Shown here one piece after another: positions 8,102 to 16,501 of a stretch of 44,437 bases of DNA (position 1 is the first letter of the stretch; each line of letters opens with the position of its first letter). The translations under genes and the position numbers were made by a program. Under the pieces are notes generated by a model. The model had not been told where the DNA came from and did not search any database. It saw nothing but the letters and a program-made list of their open reading frames with translations. The stretch comes from Amphritea balenae (GTDB lineage: Bacteria > Pseudomonadota > Gammaproteobacteria > Pseudomonadales > Balneatricaceae). The stretch covers positions 1-44,437 of the forward strand of contig NZ_RQXV01000018.1 in assembly GCF_003858655.1 (NCBI RefSeq), read 5' to 3'.

Positions 8102-8797
8102 TTAAATGGAGAATTTACCTTTTAACAGCAACCAAAACTGCGGCAACGCCTGTTTAATCCAATATAGTTGATACTTAAAGGTGAGCCGCCCCCACCCAAC
8201 AGCAGAATATTTACGGGCACTGGTGGTGAGTGTCGATCCGGTATTCGCCAATCTGACTCTCTTCTGGTGTGCGCGCCAGACAAACAGATGGTCTTCACCA
8301 TAAGCTGCATCGATAGGGTAACCGCCCAAAAGATCAAACTTATTACGGGAGATACAAAAGCCCTGATCGCCAAATGGTAAGCCCAGGTATTTTGACCGCA
8401 GATTAGCGCCCAGGCTATTTAACCACATCGGACCACGGCCATCTGCTTCAAACTTAAGATTGAAATAGTGCAGCCGTTCAGGCCAGCGCTGCAGACTTTG
8501 ATTAAGCATCTGCCAATGGTTATTAGCTACCTGGCTATCAAGATGAAGGAACCAGATGAATTCCCCGCTACAAGAGTCGGCACCAAGATTTAACTGAACT
8601 GCACGTCCCTGCTCAGAAACCAAATATCTAACACGATCACACAGATAAGGATCAAGCTGGCTTTTCAGTCCCTCAGAACCGGGACAGAAAACAAAGACGA
8701 TCTCTTTAGCCTGACGCAAATATGTCAGTCTGTTGAGCATTGGGCCCAGATCAGATTCGGCGGGACCAACAGGAATTACGACCGATATATTCAGCAT
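8102..8797 (-). CDS. Family 2 glycosyltransferase, rSAM-associated (TIGR04283-like)
   Basis: A 231-residue GT-A fold enzyme. The N-terminal strand MLNISVVIPVG begins the nucleotide-binding fold. SEQGRAVQLNLGAD near residue 62 and FIWFLHLDS near 85 match the acidic metal/sugar-nucleotide region of the group named transferase 2, rSAM/selenodomain-associated. LRSKYLGLPFGDQGFCISR and the final TTSARKYSAVGWGR motif also fit. Related genes occur in clusters assigned to arsenosugar biosynthesis, but that link is not proven here because the neighbouring radical SAM protein is not a clear ArsS. It lies in the operon between the radical SAM gene (142 bp gap with a hairpin repeat) and the unknown protein. 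Confidence 0.8.
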   Translation of the reverse strand: MLNISVVIPVGPAESDLGPMLNRLTYLRQAKEIVFVFCPGSEGLKSQLDPYLCDRVRYLVSEQGRAVQLNLGADSCSGEFIWFLHLDSQVANNHWQMLNQSLQRWPERLHYFNLKFEADGRGPMWLNSLGANLRSKYLGLPFGDQGFCISRNKFDLLGGYPIDAAYGEDHLFVWRAHQKRVRLANTGSTLTTSARKYSAVGWGRLTFKYQLYWIKQALPQFWLLLKGKFSI

Positions 8798-8828
8798 CGA
8801 AAACTATCATAACCAAAGTCAGTGAAAT

Positions 8829-8925
8829 GGAGTCGTTTTAGCAATGCAAAATTGAGTGAAAAAGCGCAGCTCACGGCTGTAAGTGAGCATTTTGATCGAA
8901 ATTTTAACGCCGCTAAAACGGCTCC
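8829..8925. repeat. Interspersed hairpin repeat, copy R1
   Basis: Outer arms GGAGTCGTTTTAGC and GCTAAAACGGCTCC pair at 13 of 14 positions. A middle stem pairs 8848-8863 with 8890-8905. The inner hairpin is GCTCAC/GTGAGC. The core AGCTCAC..TGTAAGTGAGCAT..TTTTAACGCC is shared with copies at 26736 and 32185. It lies inside the radical SAM operon, between the radical SAM and glycosyltransferase genes. Confidence 0.8.
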
Positions 8926-8939
8926 AGGCACTGACCAGA

Positions 8940-9851
8940 CTATGACTCGCTGCATGAAGAACCATATTTAAAGCAAGAAAAACACCGATGATGCTTCATA
9001 CTGATCTGTTGCTCGAGTGCCCGACCCAGATCATCCCCTAAATCGTACTCCGGATCGTCGTCCACCAGGGTACAGGCATATACCCTCATCTTACCATTCT
9101 GCTTAACGACCATCTTACTGAAAGCACACATAAAACTACTGCGACTCTCTTCGGTATGATACTGAGTCATACAGTGAGTACTGATATCCGGGCTTGAGCC
9201 ATCACTATTCGGTGGCAGAAAGTCTGGGAAAGCAACAAAATGCATATCCGCAGGTAGCCCCCGGCTAACTAATACATCCCGATAAAGTTTTTCGATAGCC
9301 GCAGTATCTTCACCATCAGCCATCTGTCTGGCAAGCGAAACATGGAATCCCCGGTCATAAAGGGCTTTCATTCCCTTCAGGGCGCTATCGAACATCCCTT
9401 CACCACGCCCGGCATCATGTACCTCTGCGATCGGAGCATCAATACTGACACGAAAGCTAATCGGAAACTTGCTACCTTTCAGCTCATCCAACTGATGCAG
9501 TCGTTTCTGTAGAGCATCAGTGCCATTCGTCAGCACCAGACAGGGAGCATGTTGAGAGGCCAGTTTCAGGATTTTTATCAGATCTTTAGCCAGAAAAGGC
9601 TCGCCTCCCGTAAAGGAGAATTGCTGAACACCCAATTCCAGAGCGCTATGAATATATGGAGTGACATCATCCAGCTTTATCAGATCCAGGCGCTTATCGC
9701 CCGGCCCGGAGCCTTCAAAACAAAAGTCACAGCTCAGATTACAAGCGGTACCGGTATGAAACCATAACTCTTTTAAGTAATGGGGCCTTATATAGCCCCG
9801 ATCTGATCCGTCGGAAGTTGAATACCAGTCACGACTTCGAATCAGTTCCAT
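8940..9851 (-). CDS. Radical SAM protein with SPASM-like C-terminus
   Basis: A 303-residue radical SAM enzyme. The cluster-binding motif CNLSCDFC occupies residues 37-44, and the SAM-binding TGGEP is at 81-85. The C-terminal part has further cysteines: FMCAFSKMV and RVYACTLVDDDPEYDLGDDL, ending in HRCFSCFKYGSSCSES (Cys 290, 293, 300). This spacing resembles SPASM/twitch domains that hold auxiliary Fe-S clusters in peptide- and small-molecule-modifying enzymes. It is flanked by glycosyltransferases of the families first defined as radical SAM/selenodomain-associated, yet it does not look like the usual ArsS partner. No precursor-peptide gene is visible nearby. Substrate and product are unknown. 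The upstream gene ends 16 bp away, so both are in one operon. Confidence 0.85.
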   Translation of the reverse strand: MELIRSRDWYSTSDGSDRGYIRPHYLKELWFHTGTACNLSCDFCFEGSGPGDKRLDLIKLDDVTPYIHSALELGVQQFSFTGGEPFLAKDLIKILKLASQHAPCLVLTNGTDALQKRLHQLDELKGSKFPISFRVSIDAPIAEVHDAGRGEGMFDSALKGMKALYDRGFHVSLARQMADGEDTAAIEKLYRDVLVSRGLPADMHFVAFPDFLPPNSDGSSPDISTHCMTQYHTEESRSSFMCAFSKMVVKQNGKMRVYACTLVDDDPEYDLGDDLGRALEQQISMKHHRCFSCFKYGSSCSES

Positions 9852-9867
9852 ATAAACCCCTTAAAAT

Positions 9868-10530
9868 TCAATCTAGTAGACTTTCTATTCTTTGTAACAG
9901 TTGCTGTCGGGCCGGTCTAGCATCATGTTTAATCGACACTTGAAGGCGCGCCAGATCTGCAGCAGTATCCACATCGTAACAAGCTGAACTGAAAGCAACC
10001 TGAAAGCCCTCAGACTGACAGGCCGCGACCAGATCAGTACCCAGTTGCGGAGTACTCCAGGGCAAACCAGAAAGCTCAGGCCATGGTTGATTACACCCCA
10101 TGGCTGTTACTCCCCCATCGGCAGCAGGACTAAATAGCATATCGGTTTCAGTAAACAGACCGATAAGCTCTTGATAGTGTGACCGGCTATGTTCCGGAGC
10201 ATCAGTACCAATAAATAGCAGACTGGTATCACCTTCGAGACGTAACAACTGATCGATATAATTCAGTTTCTTGCCAAGATTACCTTCACACTGGGGAACT
10301 ACCCTGCAATCCCTTTGCAACAGGCCTGCTGCCCATTGTTGGTCTGCAGCGCTCGCCGGAGATAAGACCAGCTTACCAGGCCAGGCTTCAGCATCTTCCA
10401 GCGCACAATCGAGCAACGCGGTCGCTATCTCAAGCGCAGGTAGTTTACCCAAGGTCGCAGCTATGCGCTGTTTTCCCTGACCGGCCAAAGGACGCTTACA
10501 AAAAATGACCAGGGTTGGCAGTTGACTCAT
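9868..10530 (-). CDS. CofC-like transferase, rSAM-associated (TIGR04282/DUF2064-like)
   Basis: A 220-residue GT-A/nucleotidyltransferase-like protein. Landmarks are LVIFCKRPLAGQGKQRIA near residue 7, EGNLGKKLNYID near 82, LLFIGTDAPE near 104 and FSPAADGGVTAMG near 132. These fit the family called transferase 1, rSAM/selenodomain-associated, which is often found beside TIGR04283 transferases and radical SAM enzymes, as here. In characterised clusters the family has been connected with arsenosugar formation, but the specific reaction is unproved. It is the first gene of the five-gene minus-strand operon. A cysS terminator lies directly upstream, so the operon promoter must be within about 100 bp of this start or inside the cysS tail. 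Confidence 0.82.
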   Translation of the reverse strand: MSQLPTLVIFCKRPLAGQGKQRIAATLGKLPALEIATALLDCALEDAEAWPGKLVLSPASAADQQWAAGLLQRDCRVVPQCEGNLGKKLNYIDQLLRLEGDTSLLFIGTDAPEHSRSHYQELIGLFTETDMLFSPAADGGVTAMGCNQPWPELSGLPWSTPQLGTDLVAACQSEGFQVAFSSACYDVDTAADLARLQVSIKHDARPARQQLLQRIESLLD

Positions 10531-10546
10531 TTTCGATCCTAAACAT

Positions 10547-10574
10547 TAAAAAGGCAGCTGTTTGAGCTGCCTTT
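10547..10574 (-). terminator. Terminator after cysS
   Basis: On the minus strand AAAGGCAGCTC-AAA-CAGCTGCCTTTTTA forms a strong stem followed by T residues, 53 bp after the cysS stop. It separates cysS from the radical SAM operon that runs in the same direction. Confidence 0.85.
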
Positions 10575-10626
10575 GAAAGTACAAATATACTGATACGCCT
10601 TACCAAGATACTTCGGTTATGAGGCT

Positions 10627-12012
10627 TTATGCCTCACGAAACCAGCTTGTCCCTTCACGACTGTCTTTCAGGATAATCCCCTGAGCGGCCAGATCATCAC
10701 GGATCTTGTCAGATGTGGCAAAATCTTTCGCCTTTTTAGCGTCAGCCCGCTGCTGAATAAGCGCTTCGATCTGTTCCGGTGTAATTTCACCCTCTTTGCT
10801 TTCCCCCTGCAAGAAGGCTTCAGGTTCCTGTTGCAGCAGGCCAAGAATACCGCCCAGCTGTTTCAACTGAGCCGCAAGTGCCGGGGCCTGAGCCGTCTTT
10901 TCACGGCTTGCAGTATTCAGTTCGTTAACCAGTTCAAACAGTACAGCCATCGCTTTAGGTGTATTGAAATCATCATCCATCGCGGCATTGAAGCGATCTT
11001 CATAATCGTTATCAAGCTTAGCGGCCTGGGCTTCCACACCATTAAGCGCCTGATAAAAACGTTCCAGGGCACTACGGGCTTCTTTCAGGCTATTTTCGGA
11101 GTAATCGATATAGCTGCGGTAATGCACAGAAGACAGGAAGTAACGCACTACCTCGGCATCGTATTTATCCAATACATCACGAATAGTAAAGAAGTTACCC
11201 AGTGACTTAGACATCTTCTCAGCATTAACCCGCACTGCGCCGGCATGCATCCAGGTATTAACAAACTTAACACCATTGGCCGCTTCTGACTGCGCAATCT
11301 CATTTTCATGATGAGGGAATGGCAGATCAGGGCCACCACCGTGAATATCGAAAGTGTCTCCCAGACAGCACTTCGACATCGCAGAACATTCTATATGCCA
11401 GCCAGGGCGGCCAGCACCCCATGGTGACTCCCAGCTAACCTCTCCTGCTTTAGCCGCTTTCCACAACACAAAGTCCAGCGGACTCTCTTTGGCGTCTTGT
11501 ACCTCAACACGGGCACCGGAACGAAGTTCCTCAACGTTTTTATTGGTCAGCTGGCCATAGGTGGCAAATTTCTCGACCCGGTAGTAAACATCGCCATTTG
11601 CAGCAGCATAGGCATAACCTTTATCGATAAGTACCTGTACCATCTCGATAATTTCCTGCATATGCCGGGTTGCACGAGGTTCCTGGTCAGGACGCAATAC
11701 CGCAAGCTTATCTTCATCCTCATGCATCGCATCAATCATACGATCGGTCAGCTGATCAGGTGTTTCGCCGTTCTCACCCGCTCGCTTAATGATTTTGTCA
11801 TCAACATCGGTGATATTTCGGATGTAAGTCACATCCCAGCCACGGGCACGCAGATAGCGGGTTATAACATCAAAAGAAACCATCACACGGGCATGACCAA
11901 TATGACAGAAATCGTAGACGGTTATCCCGCATACATACATGTTGATCTTGCCCTCTTCCATTGGCTGAAACGGGGCTTTCTCTTTGGTCAGTGTATTGTA
12001 GATCTGCAGCAT
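10627..12012 (-). CDS. cysS: Cysteinyl-tRNA synthetase
   Basis: A 461-residue class I synthetase, the normal length for bacterial CysS. It charges tRNA-Cys with cysteine in the cytosol. Zinc ligand Cys28 is in YVCGITVYD, HIGH is at residues 37-40, further zinc ligands are in WHIECSAMS and the HHENE motif, and KMSKSLGN lies near residue 267. The C-terminal anticodon-binding region (ADAKKAKDFATSDKIRDDLAAQG) is intact. The gene is divergent from the oxidoreductase gene, with a 500 bp spacer holding a MITE-like element. Confidence 0.97.
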   Translation of the reverse strand: MLQIYNTLTKEKAPFQPMEEGKINMYVCGITVYDFCHIGHARVMVSFDVITRYLRARGWDVTYIRNITDVDDKIIKRAGENGETPDQLTDRMIDAMHEDEDKLAVLRPDQEPRATRHMQEIIEMVQVLIDKGYAYAAANGDVYYRVEKFATYGQLTNKNVEELRSGARVEVQDAKESPLDFVLWKAAKAGEVSWESPWGAGRPGWHIECSAMSKCCLGDTFDIHGGGPDLPFPHHENEIAQSEAANGVKFVNTWMHAGAVRVNAEKMSKSLGNFFTIRDVLDKYDAEVVRYFLSSVHYRSYIDYSENSLKEARSALERFYQALNGVEAQAAKLDNDYEDRFNAAMDDDFNTPKAMAVLFELVNELNTASREKTAQAPALAAQLKQLGGILGLLQQEPEAFLQGESKEGEITPEQIEALIQQRADAKKAKDFATSDKIRDDLAAQGIILKDSREGTSWFREA

Positions 12013-12115
12013 CAGAATTCGCTTGTACTTCAGTGAAAAATTAGCTGCATATTATAAATGAAATCAGCCGTTTAGTGTCTACCTAATCCAAAATACTTTT
12101 TATCCTGTACGACCA

Positions 12116-12381
12116 AGGAACCTGCGAATAAGTCCCAAATTTTCTCTGTGGGCATTTAAACGGCTAGATACGCGAAAGACAGCGCAGTGGAATGACAAGT
12201 CCTTTTAAAGCTGTGTGACAATGCAGAAAGTCGTTTTAGTGCCCACCCTACGGGGCTGCCAGAGCGATCCAAATTCTTCGTTAACGATTTTCGACAGGCA
12301 ACCAGCATGCCTGTAATCGCTGCCTTGAACTTGAATCTCTCTGAAAGCCAGAGGCGTTCGGGACTTGTTCGTAGGCTCCCT
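12116..12381. mobile_element. MITE-like non-coding element with terminal inverted repeats
   Basis: The left end AGGAACCTGCGAATAAGTCCC and the right end GGGACTTGTTCGTAGGCTCCC are imperfect inverted repeats about 265 bp apart (pairing in the blocks GGA, CCT, CGAA and AAGTCCC). No coding region lies between them. An inner stretch (CCCACCCTACGGGGC, TCGTTAACGA) is itself palindromic. Size, ends and lack of a transposase gene fit a miniature inverted-repeat element, though I could not identify a parent IS. A similar single end occurs at 500-523. It occupies the cysS-nifJ spacer, where it may separate or supply regulatory signals. Confidence 0.6.
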
Positions 12382-12516
12382 AAAGATGTTCTGGCTGAAT
12401 ACAGGACGAAAATATTATTGATCCAGCGCAGTTATCCGTCTCAATAATTGAGCTATAACAGGCTTAATCAGAACAAACTAATATTCATATTTTTAAGCTT
12501 GTTCAGGAGCAACACC

Positions 12517-15500
12517 ATGAACATCCAACAGACACGTATGATGGATGGCAATGAAGCCGCAGCTTATATTGCCCACCAGTTGAATGATGTAATCGCGATT
12601 TACCCCATCACCCCGGCCTCCCCTATGGGAGAAATGAGCGACAGCTGGAGCGCTGAAGGCCAGGAGAACCTGTGGGGTGTTGTGCCTGATGTTATCGAAC
12701 TGCAAAGCGAAGGTGGTGCTGCCGGTGCAGTACATGGCGCGTTACAGGCCGGCGCTAAAACAACCACCTTTACCGCCTCCCAGGGGCTGCTACTTAAAAT
12801 CCCTAATATGTACAAAATCGCAGGCGAACTGACGCCAACGGTTTTTCATATTGCTGCCCGCTCACTGGCAACCCATGCACTATCAATTTTCTGCGACCAT
12901 AGTGATGTTATGGCCACCCGGGCTACCGGTTTTGCCATGCTGGCATCCACTACCGTTCAGGAAGTCATGGACATGGCCACCATCGCAGAGATGGCAACGT
13001 TAGAAGGACGGGTACCGGTTTTGCACTTCTTTGATGGTTTCAGAACCAGTCATGAAGTCAGCAAAGTGGAAATGGTAACCCCTGGCATGCTCAAGCAGCT
13101 GATCGATATGGAGCAGGTACGCGCCTGTCGTAACCGGGCACTATCTCCGGACCACCCGGTGGTCAGAGGAACCTCTCAGAACCCTGATATTTTTTTCCAG
13201 GCCCGTGAAGCCTGCAACCCCTTTTATGATGCCTTCCCCACCATAGTCCAACAGACTATGGATCGCTTTGCGGAAATTACCGGACGACAGTATCAGCTAT
13301 ATGAATATGAAGGCGCTGCTGATGCAGAATCTATCATCATCCTAATGGGCTCAGGTGCCGATACTGCAGCCGAAACCGTTGACTTTATAAACCGCAAAGG
13401 AGGGAAAACCGGTTTACTCAAAGTCCGGTTATTCCGACCTTTTGATGCTGCAAGATTACTGGCAGCCATACCCGATAGCGTAAAAAATATAGCTGTGCTT
13501 GATCGCACTAAAGAACCTGGTGCCGATGGTGAGCCTTTATACAAAGATATCTCTACAGCGTTCATGCAGGCCCTGCTGAATAAACAGATCAAGGCTGAGC
13601 AGCTGCCCAAGCTCATCGGCGGACGCTTCGGCTTATCGTCAAAAGAATTTACCCCGGCGATGATCCGCGGTGTGTTTAATGAGCTCGAAAAAGACAGTAG
13701 TAAAAACCTGTTTACCGTGGGTATTGATGATGACCTGACGCATACCAGTATCGAGTTTGATGCCAGTTATATTACCGATGCCCATAACAATAGTTATCAG
13801 GCGGTATTCTATGGGCTAGGCGCGGATGGTACCGTCAGCGCCAACAAAAACAGTATCAAAATTATCGGCGAACAGGACAATTATTACGCTCAGGGGCACT
13901 TTGTATACGACTCGAAAAAATCTGGCGCGGTCACTGTCTCTCACTTGCGTTTCGGCCCACACCCCATCCATTCTGCTTATGAAATACAAAATGGTCAGGC
14001 CGACTTTATCGCCTGCCATCAGCCCCGTTTCCTTAGTCTTTACCGCATGCTGGACAAGGCCAAATCCGGTGCAGTGTTTCTATTAAACAGTAGCGCAGCA
14101 CCAACGGCAGTATGGGATACCCTACCCGAATCCGTTCAGAAAAAAATTATCAGTAAAAAGATTCGTTTATTTGCCATCGATGCGTACCGACTTGCCGCCG
14201 AGTGCGGTATGGGTAAACGTATTAATACCATCATGCAAAGCTGCTTTTTTAATATCTCCGGTATTCTGCCTGAAGAACAGGCCATCAACGGGATTAAAGA
14301 AGCAGTTGTTAAAAGCTACGGAAGCAATCAAAAGGTTGTCGAACTCAATCTTAAAGCGATCGATGAAAGTCTTAAGCATCTACACCTGATTGACATACCT
14401 GAGCGGGCTACCAGCCGTATCCCGATGCATCAGCTGGATGCTAATAATGCTAACGACTTTGTGCGCCAGCTTACCGCAGAACTTATCGCCGGCCATGGTG
14501 ATAAAATCCCGGTTAGCGCACTCCCTGTTGATGGTACCTGGCCCACCGGAACCACCGCCTTTGAAAAACGAGACCTGGCTCAGGAGCTGCCGCTCTGGGA
14601 TGAGAAACTATGCACTCACTGCGGCAAATGCGTGCTGGTCTGCCCCCATAGCGTCATTCGCAGTAAAATATTTGATAAATCATTGTTAGAGCAGGCACCT
14701 AACAGCTTTAAAGCTGTGCCTGTTAAAGGTGCCAAAGATTTCCCCGATGACAGTTACATAAGCTATCAGGTGTCACCGGCTGATTGTACCGGCTGTACTC
14801 TCTGCGTTGATATCTGTCCGATCACTGACAAGCAAAAGCCCGATCATAAAGCGATTAATATGGTACCCCGGGAGCAGACTTTTGCCAGCGAAAAAGACAA
14901 CTGGGACTTTTTCCTTTCCCTGCCAGAATTTGATCGCACTACCTTAAAAAACGCGACTCTTAAGGGGTCAATGGTGTTACAGCCCCTGTTTGAATTTAGC
15001 GGCGCTTGTTCTGGCTGTGGTGAAACATCCTATATACGCCTGGCTAGCCAGCTGTTTGGTGATCGTATGTTGGTAGCAAATGCTACCGGCTGTTCCTCTA
15101 TATACGGTGGCAACCTACCCACCACCCCCTGGACTAAAAACGCCGATGGTCGCGGCCCGGCATGGAATAACTCACTGTTTGAAGATAATGCAGAGTTTGG
15201 GATGGGTATGCGGGTCGCGCTAGATAAGCAGCGCGACTATGCGATGGCTTTGTTAAGTCAACTAAGGCATCAGCTGGACCCGGCACTGGTAAACGCGATT
15301 ATCACCGAACCAGAAGCAGATGAAGCGGGTATTGAGCGACAACGGCAATCGGTGGAGCAGTTAAAGCTTGATCTGGATGCGCTCAGTGACAATGAGGTTT
15401 TTGGTTCCCAGGCGATAGAGCTGCGCCACCTTGCCGATCAGCTTAGTCGCAAGAGCGTCTGGATTATTGGTGGCGATGGCTGGGCTTATGACATCGGTTT

Positions 15501-16134
15501 TGGCGGGCTTGACCATGTACTGGCATCTGGTCGCAACGTCAATATCCTGGTTCTGGATACCGAGGTTTATTCCAATACCGGCGGTCAAACCTCTAAAGCC
15601 ACTCCGGTGGGTGCGGTCGCTAAATTTTCAGCGTCAGGTAAAGCCTTGGCCAAGAAAGATCTGGCCCGTATCGCTATGGACTATGAACATGTCTATGTTG
15701 CTCACGTCGCTTATGCAGCGAAAGATGTACAAACACTACGTACTTTTTTAGAAGCCGAAGCTTATGACGGCCCTTCCCTGATCATCGCCTACTCTCCCTG
15801 TATCGCTCACGGCTTTGAGATGAAAGATAATCACCTGCACCAGAAACTTGCGGTTGAAAGCGGACACTGGCCACTGTTCCGTTACGATCCTCGTCTGGCA
15901 GATCAACATAAGAATCCTCTTAAACTGGACTCTAAGCCACCCTCTATTCCTTACGCAGAGTTTGCCCGGAGCGAGACCCGCTTTAACTCGCTTCTCAAAG
16001 CACATCCAAAGGAAGCTCAGGCATTCCTAGAAAAAGCCCAGCATGAAGTTAGCGAGCGTTATAAACGCTATCAGCAGATGGCTGAGATGGATTGGGAAGA
16101 AGCGGCCATTCCAGAACAACCAGAGGCTGAGTGA
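12517..16134 (+). CDS. nifJ: Pyruvate:ferredoxin (flavodoxin) oxidoreductase
   Basis: A 1205-residue single-chain enzyme, close to the usual ~1170-1200. It oxidatively decarboxylates pyruvate to acetyl-CoA and CO2, reducing ferredoxin or flavodoxin in the cytosol. Domain order is standard: pyrimidine-binding domain I (DVIAIYPITPASPMGE), domain II, the EKR-type linker region, two 4Fe-4S motifs near residues 700 and 757 (CTHCGKCVLVCP and CTGCTLCVDICP), and the TPP domain with CSGCGETSY, GDGWAYDIGFGG and DTEVYSNTGGQTSKA. The start is at 12517, where CAGGAGCAACACC gives a strong ribosome site; an upstream in-frame ATG at 12448 would add 23 unconserved residues. The extra length is in an acidic C-terminal tail. 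The palindrome CTCAATAATTGAG at 12440-12452 lies in the promoter region. Confidence 0.95.
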   Translation: MNIQQTRMMDGNEAAAYIAHQLNDVIAIYPITPASPMGEMSDSWSAEGQENLWGVVPDVIELQSEGGAAGAVHGALQAGAKTTTFTASQGLLLKIPNMYKIAGELTPTVFHIAARSLATHALSIFCDHSDVMATRATGFAMLASTTVQEVMDMATIAEMATLEGRVPVLHFFDGFRTSHEVSKVEMVTPGMLKQLIDMEQVRACRNRALSPDHPVVRGTSQNPDIFFQAREACNPFYDAFPTIVQQTMDRFAEITGRQYQLYEYEGAADAESIIILMGSGADTAAETVDFINRKGGKTGLLKVRLFRPFDAARLLAAIPDSVKNIAVLDRTKEPGADGEPLYKDISTAFMQALLNKQIKAEQLPKLIGGRFGLSSKEFTPAMIRGVFNELEKDSSKNLFTVGIDDDLTHTSIEFDASYITDAHNNSYQAVFYGLGADGTVSANKNSIKIIGEQDNYYAQGHFVYDSKKSGAVTVSHLRFGPHPIHSAYEIQNGQADFIACHQPRFLSLYRMLDKAKSGAVFLLNSSAAPTAVWDTLPESVQKKIISKKIRLFAIDAYRLAAECGMGKRINTIMQSCFFNISGILPEEQAINGIKEAVVKSYGSNQKVVELNLKAIDESLKHLHLIDIPERATSRIPMHQLDANNANDFVRQLTAELIAGHGDKIPVSALPVDGTWPTGTTAFEKRDLAQELPLWDEKLCTHCGKCVLVCPHSVIRSKIFDKSLLEQAPNSFKAVPVKGAKDFPDDSYISYQVSPADCTGCTLCVDICPITDKQKPDHKAINMVPREQTFASEKDNWDFFLSLPEFDRTTLKNATLKGSMVLQPLFEFSGACSGCGETSYIRLASQLFGDRMLVANATGCSSIYGGNLPTTPWTKNADGRGPAWNNSLFEDNAEFGMGMRVALDKQRDYAMALLSQLRHQLDPALVNAIITEPEADEAGIERQRQSVEQLKLDLDALSDNEVFGSQAIELRHLADQLSRKSVWIIGGDGWAYDIGFGGLDHVLASGRNVNILVLDTEVYSNTGGQTSKATPVGAVAKFSASGKALAKKDLARIAMDYEHVYVAHVAYAAKDVQTLRTFLEAEAYDGPSLIIAYSPCIAHGFEMKDNHLHQKLAVESGHWPLFRYDPRLADQHKNPLKLDSKPPSIPYAEFARSETRFNSLLKAHPKEAQAFLEKAQHEVSERYKRYQQMAEMDWEEAAIPEQPEAE

Positions 16135-16227
16135 CCCACACCGGATTAATCAACGCCAAACTACCTGACTGACCGGGTTGTTATATTAATATTTACAGCC
16201 CGGTTATTGATCTGGCTCTACAAAACC

Positions 16228-16246
16228 CTTAGTGCTAATCATTATC
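16228..16246. promoter_or_regulatory. Fur-box-like site upstream of ferritin genes
   Basis: The 19 bp stretch matches the classical palindrome GATAATGATAATCATTATC at 15 positions, including the whole TAATCATTATC half. It lies 65 bp before the small Cys protein and about 255 bp before ferritin, consistent with iron control of both. Confidence 0.6.
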
Positions 16247-16310
16247 ATTTACAAAAACAGATAATTCCGTTATAAATCCCATCAGCTGAATACAATTGCA
16301 GGTATAATTT

Positions 16311-16478
16311 ATGGCTAGCACACTGAAAGCAAAAAGCCTTTGTAAGCTGAACAAAGAGATGATCTCTAAACATTTTGATGAGATCGCTGCGGTCACCAAA
16401 AACAGCCAGTATGTTTGCAGTAAATGTGCACGTTCGTCCGATGGTAAAAAATGGCTGTGTAAGCCGGTATCTATATAA
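16311..16478 (+). CDS. Small Cys-rich protein upstream of ferritin
   Basis: A 55-residue protein too short for routine gene calls. It begins MASTLKAKSLCKLNKEM and ends with YVCSKCARSSDGKKWLCKP near the C-terminus. The CxxC plus a third Cys followed by Lys-Pro looks like a compact zinc-ribbon or rubredoxin-like metal site. I recall similar small proteins with a YxCxKCAR..LCKP tail beside ferritin genes in other gammaproteobacteria, but their function is unknown to me. An AGG site lies 8 bp before the ATG, and the ferritin start follows 23 bp after its stop, so the two are probably one transcript under the Fur-like site. Confidence 0.7.
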   Translation: MASTLKAKSLCKLNKEMISKHFDEIAAVTKNSQYVCSKCARSSDGKKWLCKPVSI

Positions 16479-16501
16479 CAACCCACTTAAGCGGAGTCAT
16501 A

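Noticed and set aside
8940-9851. Assignment of the radical SAM gene as arsS
   Set aside because: The SPASM-like C-terminal Cys pattern and the sequence around the CxxxCxxC motif do not clearly match ArsS; only the neighbouring transferases suggest arsenosugar chemistry.
11497-12036. 179-codon plus-strand reading frame opposite cysS
   Set aside because: It lies fully antisense to a conserved synthetase gene and has no recognisable protein features.
12448-12516. Longer N-terminus for the pyruvate oxidoreductase
   Set aside because: The extra 23 residues are unlike the family start, and a strong ribosome site lies before ATG 12517.
16172-16204. Terminator after nifJ (ACCGGG/CCCGGT)
   Set aside because: Only 6 bp of stem with a 21-base loop and no T-run; too weak to list.
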